This document shows, piece after piece, positions 17,346 to 25,380 of a stretch of DNA of 64,000 nucleotides (position 1 is the stretch's first letter; each line of letters starts with the position of its first letter). Origin of the DNA: an uncultured Bacteroidia bacterium. GTDB taxonomy: Bacteria; Bacteroidota; Bacteroidia; Bacteroidales; UBA932. Position numbers and translations under genes: made by a program. A model generated the notes under the pieces. That model worked only from the letters and a program-made list of their open reading frames with translations, did not search any database and was not told the origin of the DNA. The stretch lies in the NCBI GenBank assembly GCA_902780935.1, contig CACZHP010000004.1, positions 1 through 64,000 of the forward strand, given 5' to 3'.

Positions 17346-18602
17346 ATGGTGGCTAAGATCAACAGAGGAGCTTCACTCTACGGAGCAGTCATCTACAACC
17401 AACAGAAGGTAAACGAGGATACGGCACGCATCATAGCGGGCAACCGCATGATTACCGATTCTCTATACGACCCTGACAGGATTGTACGGCAGACGATGTT
17501 CGCTTTTGAGAGTTATCTCGCAGCCAACCGCAACACCGAGAAGCCTATCCTGCATATATCGCTCAATCCGACATTGGACGACAATCTTACCGATAGTCAG
17601 TTTGCGGATTTGGCAAGAGCCTATATGCAGAAGATGGGCTATGGCAACCAACCCTACATTGTCTATCTCCACGAGGACATTGACCGCAGACATATACATA
17701 TTGTATCTACCTGCGTGAATGAGAATGGTGAGAAGATAGACGATGCCTACGAATGGAACCGCTCGATGAAAGCATGTAGAGAATTGGAGCAGATGTTCGG
17801 ACTCAAGCAGATTGCCGACAAACGCAGGGAGTTGTTGGAGCCTTATCTGAAGAAAGCGGACTACACCCATGGCGATGTCAAGCAGCAGGTATCCAACATT
17901 CTCAAGAGTGTTTTCACCTCGTATCGCTTCCAGTCCTTCGGCGAGTACAGTGCCATGCTCTTGTGCTTCAACATTGAGGCAAAGCAGGTCAAGGGCGAGT
18001 TCGATGGCAAGCCCTATTCGGGTATCATCTACACGATGACAGATGACAACGGAAAGCCTATCTGTACGCCCATCAAGTCCTCGCTTATAGGCAAGCGTTT
18101 CGGCTACGAGGGTGTGGAGAAGCGTATCGCCTACAATGCTCAGGAGTTCCGAGCGAAGAGGTGGCAACCCAAAATCCGCAATGATGTGGCTTTGGCAATG
18201 CACGGCTGTCGTGGCAACCGCGAGGAGTTCGTGCGTCTGCTTGGCAGCAAGGGCATTGATGTGGTGTTCCGCGAGAACGATGCAGGGCGTATCTACGGTG
18301 TCACATTCATCGACCACCACAATCGTGAGGTATATAACGGTTCCCGTCTGGGGAAGGAGTTCTCGGCAAACAACCTCGAGAAGCTATTCAACTCGCAAGG
18401 CGACATTCCTTGGGACGATATGCCTCAAGGTTTCTCCGAGAGCCACAGCCTCTCATCGGCAGACCTTGAATCGGGCATAGAGCAAGCCTTCGGAATCTTC
18501 TCGTTTGACGCTCCTGCAAATGATCCGCAGGAGGAGATGCTCGCCAAGCAGTACCAGAAGAAAAAGAAGAAGAAAAAACGCCGTTCACGTGGCATATCGT
18601 AA
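17346..18602 (+). CDS. mobB: Relaxase MobB (MOBP type)
   Basis: The 418-residue relaxase/mobilisation nuclease cuts one strand at oriT and stays covalently attached. The N-terminal domain (about 1-170) carries LHISLNP (His70) and the metal-binding HEDIDRRHIHIVST motif (His116, His118). The catalytic tyrosine is probably in the N-terminal LYGAVIYNQQ stretch (Tyr12 or Tyr17). The C-terminus is a lysine-rich tail (KKKKKKKRRSRG). The gene is followed by the coupling protein MobC. Confidence 0.9.
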   Translation: MVAKINRGASLYGAVIYNQQKVNEDTARIIAGNRMITDSLYDPDRIVRQTMFAFESYLAANRNTEKPILHISLNPTLDDNLTDSQFADLARAYMQKMGYGNQPYIVYLHEDIDRRHIHIVSTCVNENGEKIDDAYEWNRSMKACRELEQMFGLKQIADKRRELLEPYLKKADYTHGDVKQQVSNILKSVFTSYRFQSFGEYSAMLLCFNIEAKQVKGEFDGKPYSGIIYTMTDDNGKPICTPIKSSLIGKRFGYEGVEKRIAYNAQEFRAKRWQPKIRNDVALAMHGCRGNREEFVRLLGSKGIDVVFRENDAGRIYGVTFIDHHNREVYNGSRLGKEFSANNLEKLFNSQGDIPWDDMPQGFSESHSLSSADLESGIEQAFGIFSFDAPANDPQEEMLAKQYQKKKKKKKRRSRGIS

Positions 18603-18635
18603 ACTAATTTCACTAACCATTAAAACGAATTTATT

Positions 18636-20666
18636 ATGCAACAGGAAGATGATTTGAGAGGATTGGCAAAGGTCATGGAGTTTATGCGTGCCATATCCAT
18701 AATATTTATTGTAGTACATATCTACTGGTTCTGCTATCAGGCTATCGTGGATATGGGTATCAACATCGGAGTGGTAGATAAGATTCTGCTCAACTTTCAG
18801 AATACGGCAGGGCTGTTCAGCAACCTGCTTGTGACAAAGGTATTCGCCATCATATTCTTGGCTCTCTCGTGCCTCGGCACAAAGGGAGTCAAGAATCAGA
18901 AGATGACCTGGCAGAAGATTTATGCTACCTTCCTCGGAGGTCTTGTTCTCTTCTTTATGAACTGGTGGATGCTCGACCTGCCGTTCTCGCCAATCGTGAA
19001 TATGGTAATCTATACCATTACAATAACAGCCGGATATATCCTCCTTCTGATGTCGGGAGTATGGATTAGCCGTATGTTCAAGCATAACCTTATGGAAGAT
19101 GTCTTCAATGTGGCCAACGAGAGTTTTATGCAGGAGACACGCCTAATGGAGAACGAGTATTCGGTAAATCTGCCTACGAAGTTCATCTATCAAGGCAAGG
19201 TATGGGACGGTTGGATAAATGTCGTGAATCCGTTCCGAGCAACCATTGTATTGGGAACACCGGGTAGCGGTAAGTCGTATGCCGTAGTCAATAACTACAT
19301 CAAGCAGACCATAGCCAAAGGTTTTGCAACATACATCTACGACTACAAGTTTGATGACCTATCGGTAATTGCCTATAATGAGCTGTTGAAAAATATCGAC
19401 AAGTACAAGGTAAAGCCGAGTTTCTATGTCATCAACTTTGACGACCCACGACGCTCACACCGCTGTAATCCCATCAATCCGAAGTTTATGGTTGATATCA
19501 GCGATGCCTATGAATCTGCATATACTATTATGCTTAACTTGAATAAAACATGGATTCAGAAGCAGGGCGACTTCTTCGTAGAGTCACCGATAATTCTTTT
19601 GGCGGCTATCATCTGGTATCTGAGAATCTACAAGGACGGTAAGTATTGTACCTTCCCTCATACTATTGAGTTCTTGAACAAGCCGTATGCTGATATCTTT
19701 ACGATTTTGACCTCATATCCTTCGTTGGAAAACTACCTATCTCCATTTATGGACGCATGGAAAGGTGGAGCTCAAGATCAGCTCCAAGGCCAGATAGCAA
19801 GTGCAAAGATTCCGCTTTCGAGAATGATTTCTCCGCAGCTCTATTGGGTGATGACGGGCGATGATTTTACCCTCGACTTGAACAATCCAAATGAGCCGAA
19901 GATACTCTGCGTTGGCAATAATCCCGACCGCCAGAATATCTACTCTGCGGCACTCGGACTATACAACAGCCGTATCGTAAAGTTGGTGAACAAGAAAGGT
20001 CAGTTGAAGAGTTCCATCATCATTGATGAGTTGCCAACCATCTATTTCCGTGGCATCGACAACCTCATTGCCACAGCACGAAGCAACAAGGTGGCGGTTT
20101 GTCTCGGTTTTCAGGATTACTCGCAGTTGGCTCGTGACTATGGCGACAAGGAGGCGAAGGTTATCCAAAATACGGTGGGTAATATCTTCAGCGGACAGGT
20201 GGTAGGTGAAACAGCCAAAAACCTTTCGGAGCGTTTCGGCAAGATACTCCAGCAGCGTCAGTCGGTATCTATCAACCGTCAGGACACATCAACATCTATC
20301 AACACGCAGCTGGACTTCCTTATACCTGCCTCGAAGATTTCCAACCTCTCACAAGGTACATTCGTGGGTAGTGTGGCGGATAACTTCGGAGAAGAGATTG
20401 ACCAGAAAATTTTCCACTCACGCATCATCGTGGATAGTGCAAAGGTAAGTGCCGAGACAAAGGCATACAAGAAGATTCCTATCGTCAATGAGTTCAAGGA
20501 CGAGAACGGCAACGACATTATGCAGGAACAGATAGAGCGTAACTACTCCCGTATCAAGGACGAAGTCGAGCAGATAGTTCAAGATGAGATGGAGCGTATA
20601 AAGGCTGATCCTGAGTTGCGTAAACGATTGTTGCCAGACGAGAAGGACGAAGAGGATAACGATTAG
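18636..20666 (+). CDS. mobC: Type IV coupling protein MobC (VirD4/TraG family)
   Basis: The 676-residue inner-membrane ATPase hands the relaxase-DNA complex to the TraG-driven channel. N-terminal membrane helices occur around 14-35, 62-82, 95-115 and 120-142. A VirD4-like ATPase follows, with Walker A LGTPGSGKSYAVV (about 207-214) and Walker B region SIIIDELPTIYFRGID. The C-terminal tail is strongly acidic (PDEKDEEDND), as is common for coupling proteins. The transcript then runs into pseudoknot motif copy A. Confidence 0.9.
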   Translation: MQQEDDLRGLAKVMEFMRAISIIFIVVHIYWFCYQAIVDMGINIGVVDKILLNFQNTAGLFSNLLVTKVFAIIFLALSCLGTKGVKNQKMTWQKIYATFLGGLVLFFMNWWMLDLPFSPIVNMVIYTITITAGYILLLMSGVWISRMFKHNLMEDVFNVANESFMQETRLMENEYSVNLPTKFIYQGKVWDGWINVVNPFRATIVLGTPGSGKSYAVVNNYIKQTIAKGFATYIYDYKFDDLSVIAYNELLKNIDKYKVKPSFYVINFDDPRRSHRCNPINPKFMVDISDAYESAYTIMLNLNKTWIQKQGDFFVESPIILLAAIIWYLRIYKDGKYCTFPHTIEFLNKPYADIFTILTSYPSLENYLSPFMDAWKGGAQDQLQGQIASAKIPLSRMISPQLYWVMTGDDFTLDLNNPNEPKILCVGNNPDRQNIYSAALGLYNSRIVKLVNKKGQLKSSIIIDELPTIYFRGIDNLIATARSNKVAVCLGFQDYSQLARDYGDKEAKVIQNTVGNIFSGQVVGETAKNLSERFGKILQQRQSVSINRQDTSTSINTQLDFLIPASKISNLSQGTFVGSVADNFGEEIDQKIFHSRIIVDSAKVSAETKAYKKIPIVNEFKDENGNDIMQEQIERNYSRIKDEVEQIVQDEMERIKADPELRKRLLPDEKDEEDND

Positions 20667-20717
20667 AATCTGTATCCTATTTCTTACCGCAAAGGTTGTC
20701 CCGTCCTTTCGGATTGA

Positions 20718-20796
20718 GCAAGGTCAAGCCCTGTGGGTGTCGTGGAAAAATCATCCTCGCCCACGGGGCTTGCGGTATTTTTCCCGCCAACCTTGC
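20718..20796 (+). ncRNA. Pseudoknot motif, copy A
   Basis: GCAAGGT (20718) and ACCTTGC (20790-20796) close the element. Stem P1 pairs CAAGCCCTGTGGG (20725-20737) with CCCACGGGGCTTG (20760-20772). Stem P2 pairs GGAAAAAT (20744-20751), in the P1 loop, with ATTTTTCC (20777-20784), outside it, giving a pseudoknot order 1-2-1'-2'. The loop contains AAAATCATCCTCGC, identical in copies B and C. The end lies 80 nt before the ATG at 20877. Confidence 0.65.
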
Positions 20797-20876
20797 ACAA
20801 TCCTGCACGGAACAGTCAAGGCGGTAAAGAAATAGAATACAGTGCTTCGCCTGTAATATGTATAACTAAAATAATA

Positions 20877-21137
20877 ATGAGTATGGCTGACAATAAGAAG
20901 CAATCGAAAGTATGGGACAATATCCCCTCGTGGGCTGTCTATGCTCTTGAATATGGCATAGAAGAAGATCCTCTTTTGGAAACTGATGAAGAGAATATGA
21001 TTATCAAATTCCTTGAAGAGAATTTCCCTGAAGGGTGCATTATGACCGTAGATTGGGATTCTCGAAGAGAGTTTAATCCATTTCCGGCATTTGGAAAACC
21101 TTGTGCAACTTATAAAGTAACCTTTAATACATTATAG
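20877..21137 (+). CDS. Small acidic protein of unknown function
   Basis: The 86-residue protein starts MSMADNKKQSKVWDNIPSWAVYALEYG. I chose the ATG at 20877 because the longer frame from 20733 would translate through pseudoknot motif A. The product is acidic, with no signal or membrane helix. The motif IPSWAVYALEYG...LEENFPEGC recurs in small proteins of Bacteroides mobile elements, but I know no function. The next gene starts 2 nt after its stop. Confidence 0.7.
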   Translation: MSMADNKKQSKVWDNIPSWAVYALEYGIEEDPLLETDEENMIIKFLEENFPEGCIMTVDWDSRREFNPFPAFGKPCATYKVTFNTL

Positions 21138-21139
21138 AT

Positions 21140-21631
21140 ATGATTAGAATGACATTGTCAGAGTATCTCCGCAAACCAAAGGATTATCGCGGAGAATGGA
21201 CTACCGAAAGATGGGATATTCCCAACTGGGAAGAAGAACGAGAGAAGTATATGGGAAAGCGTACACTAATGACAAACATTGATGGTGCTACCTGCTTGGT
21301 TATCGAAGGCATGAGCCTTGAGATTATTGATGACTCCGATTGTAAGAAACCCGATGCTGTCAAGAAGGAAATCAGCCGTCAATGCTTGAAGTTCTTTACA
21401 GAGCGAGGCATCGAGCCTCATTATGCCGATTGTCTTATCCGCTATAAGGACAACTACGATACAGTTGAAGTGCGTATCGCCATTGGTATGGATTCCGATA
21501 CCGAAAAGGATGATGACATTTTCTTCTATTGCGATACGCTGGAAGATATGAAGTCACTTGCAGAAATCGGCAGTGAGGACTTTTACATTGCCGACTGCTA
21601 CAGCTTCGGAGTATATGAAGATTTATTATAA
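21140..21631 (+). CDS. Hypothetical protein, mob-region cargo
   Basis: The 163-residue, soluble, acidic protein is rich in D, E, Y and W. No known motif is recognised. It has an open alpha/beta pattern (CLVIEGMSLEIIDDSD; YDTVEVRIAIGMDSDTEKDD). It lies 2 nt after the preceding gene and 19 nt before the next, so the three form one operon behind pseudoknot motif A. Confidence 0.65.
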   Translation: MIRMTLSEYLRKPKDYRGEWTTERWDIPNWEEEREKYMGKRTLMTNIDGATCLVIEGMSLEIIDDSDCKKPDAVKKEISRQCLKFFTERGIEPHYADCLIRYKDNYDTVEVRIAIGMDSDTEKDDDIFFYCDTLEDMKSLAEIGSEDFYIADCYSFGVYEDLL

Positions 21632-21650
21632 ACCTTAAAAAATATCGAGT

Positions 21651-21941
21651 ATGAAGATTTTATGTCAAGAGCGTTATGAAAAGGCTGTTGCCTACGCAAA
21701 GGAAATCAAGAATGAAACATTGCAGAAATGTATTGACCGTTTGAAACAATGGGAAGAAAATCCAAACTGCCCGTGTGAGATTGAACTCTACTATGACTCT
21801 GCGCCTCACTCATTCGGATTCCGACAGGTATATCCCGATGGCAGAACGGGTATTGTCGGAGGATTGCTCTATCACGGACAGCCCGACCAATCGTTTGCTG
21901 TATTGCTGAATCCTATTCACGGGTGGACTATACACACATAG
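21651..21941 (+). CDS. Hypothetical small protein
   Basis: The 96-residue protein starts MKILCQERYEKAVAYAKEIKNETLQKCIDRLKQWEENP. An N-terminal helical half precedes a beta half (IELYYDSAPHSFGFRQVYPDG). There is no signal or membrane segment, and the function is not recognised. It is the last gene of the three-gene group. A strong hairpin begins 1 nt after its stop. Confidence 0.65.
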   Translation: MKILCQERYEKAVAYAKEIKNETLQKCIDRLKQWEENPNCPCEIELYYDSAPHSFGFRQVYPDGRTGIVGGLLYHGQPDQSFAVLLNPIHGWTIHT

Positions 21942-21983
21942 GCTAATAGAAAAGTCTTTTTATAAAAAGGTTTTTCTATTAGC
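21942..21983. terminator. Bidirectional hairpin terminator
   Basis: GCTAATAGAAAA (21942-) pairs with TTTTCTATTAGC (to 21983), with A- and T-runs on both arms. It lies directly after the stop at 21941. Confidence 0.75.
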
Positions 21984-22003
21984 ACCATTTTACTCAATAG
22001 TAG

Positions 22004-22046
22004 AGCCAACTTACACTTCAAAAAAATGGAGTTTAAGTTGGCTTTT
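22004..22046 (+). terminator. Second terminator hairpin
   Basis: AGCCAACTTA (22004-22013) pairs with TAAGTTGGCT (22034-22043), followed by TTT. It lies between the small-gene operon (+) and rloB (-). The A-run in the loop side is less suited to the minus strand. Confidence 0.7.
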
Positions 22047-22136
22047 CTGATGTAGATAAATATTTGCTTAATTCTTTATTTGTAGATTTAATGTGTAAAT
22101 TTTGCGAAAAATTCGCAGAAATAAAGAATTAAATCT

Positions 22137-23231
22137 CTAAAATTCAAATTTAGGTAGTAGCAATATCTCTTTGTTTGGGACTGCTCCTATCACTACAACT
22201 TCATTTGGCATAAGTTCACACGGTATTACTTCTGTACAGTTATTGTCTAACAACAATGGCTTTTCAATCAAATCTTTTTTTGTATTATTCTCCCAATCAT
22301 ATATTGAAAACATTCCTTTTCTAAATAATTCCCGTCCTTCCTTATGATTCGTTATACGCAAGCCATCATTACTTAATTGTACAGACCAATTGCTACCATG
22401 TTCATTATAATTATATGGAGTGTCATAGCAAATGGTCATTTTTCCAATTAATCTACCAACAAGAACATCTACATTTGTATATGGATTTCTACAATACATT
22501 GGTTCTTCAGTATTGGCATCGCTTTCTGCTCTTAATCTACACGCATTGATTATTCCTTTAATCAACTTATCCTTAACTATAGGGAAAGTAGAATCCGATG
22601 ATTTTGTTTGCAGCCAATAACCTTTAGATCTTGCGTATCCATTAATACATATTCTTCCACCACAATCTTTATCTGGATTTTTACCTGTACCACATTCAAA
22701 AATGTGTTTATTCCCATTTATTCTTTCACCGCATTCCGTTTCATCAAATGGGTAATAAATGTATTCGAAATGCAACAGTAAGTAGTATTCAAAACTTCTT
22801 GAAGAGAATGCAATATTGACCTTCTTGCCTTCAATTTCTTTGTTGGCTTCGGCTAAAGCCTCTTCATGCTTCGGGTGTTCATCTTTGTCGTATACAGCCC
22901 ATGATTCATCTACACCTTCTGATAAAATCTGTCGTGCATATTGAACCCATTTTAATGGTGGTGTACCGGTAATTACAACATCCTCTACAGGATTCTCTTC
23001 ATGAGTTTTTGTCTTACGCTTCTTGCCTTTATAGTTTCCTCTAGAATAATTCTCAGCCTCTTCATCTTGTGGAATATTAGGCTGAGGTATTGTACGCACA
23101 TCCATATCTTCACAATCTTTAAAGTATAAATCACAAAGACTGGTGAAGAATAATGGCTCAGTCTTTTCTCCCTCGCACACTATCCTTATGACATATTTAC
23201 TATGACGCGTATTCTCGTTATTTCTTGCCAT
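22137..23231 (-). CDS. rloB: RloB-family protein (AbiLii-like)
   Basis: The 364-residue protein's N-terminal half is RloB/Toprim-like: glutamate motif RIVCEGEKTEPLFF (about 17-29) and acidic WAVYDKDEHP (about 110-119), with SRSFEYYLLLHFE. RloB with an RloA-type ATPase makes up AbiL-like abortive-infection systems; the Toprim-like part is predicted to act on nucleic acid. A further C-terminal stretch of about 100 residues (from about 265) is unfamiliar and longer than usual RloB. The start overlaps the rloA end by 14 nt, so the two are co-translated. Confidence 0.8.
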   Translation of the reverse strand: MARNNENTRHSKYVIRIVCEGEKTEPLFFTSLCDLYFKDCEDMDVRTIPQPNIPQDEEAENYSRGNYKGKKRKTKTHEENPVEDVVITGTPPLKWVQYARQILSEGVDESWAVYDKDEHPKHEEALAEANKEIEGKKVNIAFSSRSFEYYLLLHFEYIYYPFDETECGERINGNKHIFECGTGKNPDKDCGGRICINGYARSKGYWLQTKSSDSTFPIVKDKLIKGIINACRLRAESDANTEEPMYCRNPYTNVDVLVGRLIGKMTICYDTPYNYNEHGSNWSVQLSNDGLRITNHKEGRELFRKGMFSIYDWENNTKKDLIEKPLLLDNNCTEVIPCELMPNEVVVIGAVPNKEILLLPKFEF

Positions 23232-24459
23232 CCTCTACAAAGAGTTTTTCTAATGATTGCAATGATGGAACTCCTCCAAATTTATTGTTCATATACCACT
23301 TAGCAAATAATGTTTCTTCTCTTACATCTTCAAAGTCCGAAAGTGTAAACATCTCAGAAACTCCATATTTATCTTTTTCTGTAAACCATATTTGGTCTTT
23401 GCGGATAGAATTTTGATCAAGGAGATTCACATCGTGAGTAGTAAAAATCAATTGAGCATTGTTTTTATTGATTCTCTCATTTCTAAAAATATCAACTATT
23501 AATCTAGTGATGTATGAATGGAGTCCTGAGTCCATTTCATCTATAAAGAATGGACTTCCATTCTGCAATGCTTGCAAAATATGACAGCCAATAATAAACA
23601 AGGCTCTTGTTCCAAAAGACTCTTCTTTCAGCGGTAGATCAGTTTTACCTATACCTTCTCCATCTTTATACAATCCATGCAAACTAGTCACTTCAACACC
23701 ATCACTTCGTTTCTCCAACTGAAAATCAGTCAATCCAGTATCGGCGAATGTAAGAAATTCTGCTAACATCTTTTTATAGTCAGGATGTGAATATAACCAT
23801 CTTAGCATCTCTTTATCTTCTCCAAGTATCGTGTCTTCGTGAAAACCATTTGAGATTACCATATCAACTAAATATTTCGCTGCATTGGTAATTGGTTCAC
23901 ATGGGGTGTCTTTTAAGAATTTTGACATCAGCAACTGATTCTTAAATACATTAAAGGCTTTGAACGAAGAAAGACTGGAGCCAAACTTTATAGTGTCAGA
24001 CTCTTTATTATCTGGCAATAATATACGTTCATATAATTGAGTCTGCTTTCCATTTGGATATGATATTAAAGATTCCAATATAATTTGTTGCCTTACAAAA
24101 TGCACCTCATATTTATAACGTACCTTTTGTGCAATAAACTCCATCGTGAATTCTGTAGGAGCATCGGCGGTTGCGCTATCAAATTTGAAGGGTTGATATA
24201 AAGCGATATCCTCACCAACACGATTATCTATATTTAATAACCATCTTCTAAAGCCATACAAAAATTTTATGATATTAGTCTTACCAGATGCATTTGCACC
24301 AAATATTAGAGATATCTTTAAAGCTTTCTTGTTTCCTTCAGCATTAGTTTCTACCTCACACAGATTTTCAACCTTTGCTTTAGATGAGGTTGGTTCTGTA
24401 GTAAAAGAGCAAGTGCCCTTAAAGGAACGATAATTCTTAAATTCTAAATTTAATATCAT
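23218..24459 (-). CDS. rloA: RloA-type AAA/ABC ATPase (AbiLi-like)
   Basis: The product is 413 residues from the ATG at 24459 (MILNLEFKNYRSF). A longer TTG start at 24480 overlaps the -7 element and is unlikely. It is an SMC/OLD-like ATPase: Walker A GANASGKTN (near residue 54), Walker B FFIDEMDSGLHSY, and H-loop FTTHDVNLLD. It is the ATPase half of an AbiL-like phage-defence pair with rloB. Its low GC compared with the tra and mob genes marks it as separately acquired cargo. Confidence 0.85.
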   Translation of the reverse strand: MILNLEFKNYRSFKGTCSFTTEPTSSKAKVENLCEVETNAEGNKKALKISLIFGANASGKTNIIKFLYGFRRWLLNIDNRVGEDIALYQPFKFDSATADAPTEFTMEFIAQKVRYKYEVHFVRQQIILESLISYPNGKQTQLYERILLPDNKESDTIKFGSSLSSFKAFNVFKNQLLMSKFLKDTPCEPITNAAKYLVDMVISNGFHEDTILGEDKEMLRWLYSHPDYKKMLAEFLTFADTGLTDFQLEKRSDGVEVTSLHGLYKDGEGIGKTDLPLKEESFGTRALFIIGCHILQALQNGSPFFIDEMDSGLHSYITRLIVDIFRNERINKNNAQLIFTTHDVNLLDQNSIRKDQIWFTEKDKYGVSEMFTLSDFEDVREETLFAKWYMNNKFGGVPSLQSLEKLFVEDGKK

Positions 24460-24477
24460 AATTCTGTTAGTTTTCTG

Positions 24478-24485
24478 CAAAAATA
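24478..24485 (-). promoter_or_regulatory. -7 element of rloAB
   Basis: The minus strand reads TATTTTTG followed by CAG, a full match to TAnnTTTG. The ATG at 24459 is about 18 nt downstream, which argues against the longer TTG start. Confidence 0.5.
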
Positions 24486-24783
24486 GCGATTTAATTTATT
24501 ACAAACAAATTTATTTCTCTATTTCTGCGGAAATACTACAATTTTCTTTCCTTAATTCATTTCGTGTTCAATAAATACTACTTATTCAATCGTATTGAAC
24601 AGAGGTCTTTTATTGAACAACGTCTTCTTATTGCCATTTTGCTCCGCTAATATACCTAATATAATAATGTCTTGAGTTGATTCTGATTGAGAATTTCACC
24701 CTCATAGTACCTTATTCTATATTCTTCTACAAACAGCATAGCGTAAAAATCCCGCTTCACTCGCAAAGTCCCTTCAAGAAGTT

Positions 24784-24890
24784 AACTCGGAGGGACAATA
24801 CCTCCACGTTCGAGCCGAGGGTTTTCGGGCAAAAAATTCTCTGCGATAATTTTTCACCCGAAAAAACGCTCCGGTATCGCCGTCCGAGTT
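24784..24890 (+). other. 107-nt imperfect hairpin in the 0.9-kb gene-free region
   Basis: The outer stem is AACTCGGA (24784-24791) with TCCGAGTT (24883-24890). Inside are GAGC/GCTC (24812-24815/24868-24871), TTTTCGGG/CCCGAAAA (24822-24829/24857-24864) and AAAAATT/AATTTTT (24832-24838/24848-24854). The inner part resembles stem P2 of the pseudoknot motif. The rest of 24486-25250 shows no convincing gene; short frames there lack coding character. Confidence 0.55.
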
Positions 24891-25257
24891 GAGACAGAGG
24901 TTGGGACTTAGCAAGCGAAGCGACCTACGACGCATAGTACAACAGGTCAAAAATCCATTGCGGTAAGATATGCCGCATCTCTATTCTCAACCTGACTGCC
25001 ATATCTATATTTCATTATAAGGTCTATCAACCACCGCCACCTTTTTAGTGCCTGATTTTTTAAGTGGGGACAAAAGCAGCTCAGCTCTCAACTCTGCATA
25101 TTACAAAAGTTATTTCTTTTCGGTCATACCACAGCTTTTTCTCGCACATTTTTTTGCCTTTGTTTTTCGCTCCTTCCGACCCCGTTTCGGTATGGAGCGT
25201 TTTCCCTCTTTTCACCCTTGTTTTGCCCCTTTTTGTGCCTTTGCTTTCCTACCTGCT

Positions 25258-25283
25258 ATGACAAGTGATGACACCTTATGACT
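25258..25283 (+). promoter_or_regulatory. Triple ATGACA operator upstream of the exc operon
   Basis: ATGACA at 25258 and 25268 and ATGACT at 25278 keep an exact 10-bp period. The site is nearly the reverse complement of the one at 12520-12545. It ends 49 nt before the -7 element at 25333. Relative to the gene, the orientation is the same as at traE. Confidence 0.65.
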
Positions 25284-25332
25284 TGTATAGTCTAATGACT
25301 TAAATGTCAATGTTTTATCAAATTTTGCTATA

Positions 25333-25340
25333 TATATTTG
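25333..25340 (+). promoter_or_regulatory. -7 element of the exc operon
   Basis: TATATTTG is a full TAnnTTTG match 40 nt before the ATG at 25381. No TTTG is found at the expected -33 position (about 25309), which fits a promoter that needs an activator bound at 25258-25283. Confidence 0.55.
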
Positions 25341-25380
25341 CGGTGACAACATTAGTTATTAACGCTAAAAACTCACAGTT

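Noticed and set aside
20718-20796. Known small self-cleaving ribozyme (HDV, twister or hammerhead type)
   Set aside because: The order of helices is pseudoknotted, but I cannot find the conserved catalytic core of any of these classes.
20733-20876. N-terminal extension of the small protein at 20877
   Set aside because: It would translate through pseudoknot motif A; the ATG at 20877 is a good start.
24459-24480. TTG start of rloA at 24480
   Set aside because: It lies within the -7 box; the ATG at 24459 has a proper leader.
25048-25281. Phe/Pro-rich frames in the gap before the exc operon
   Set aside because: Low-complexity, overlapping frames that run into the operator; no homology pattern recognised.
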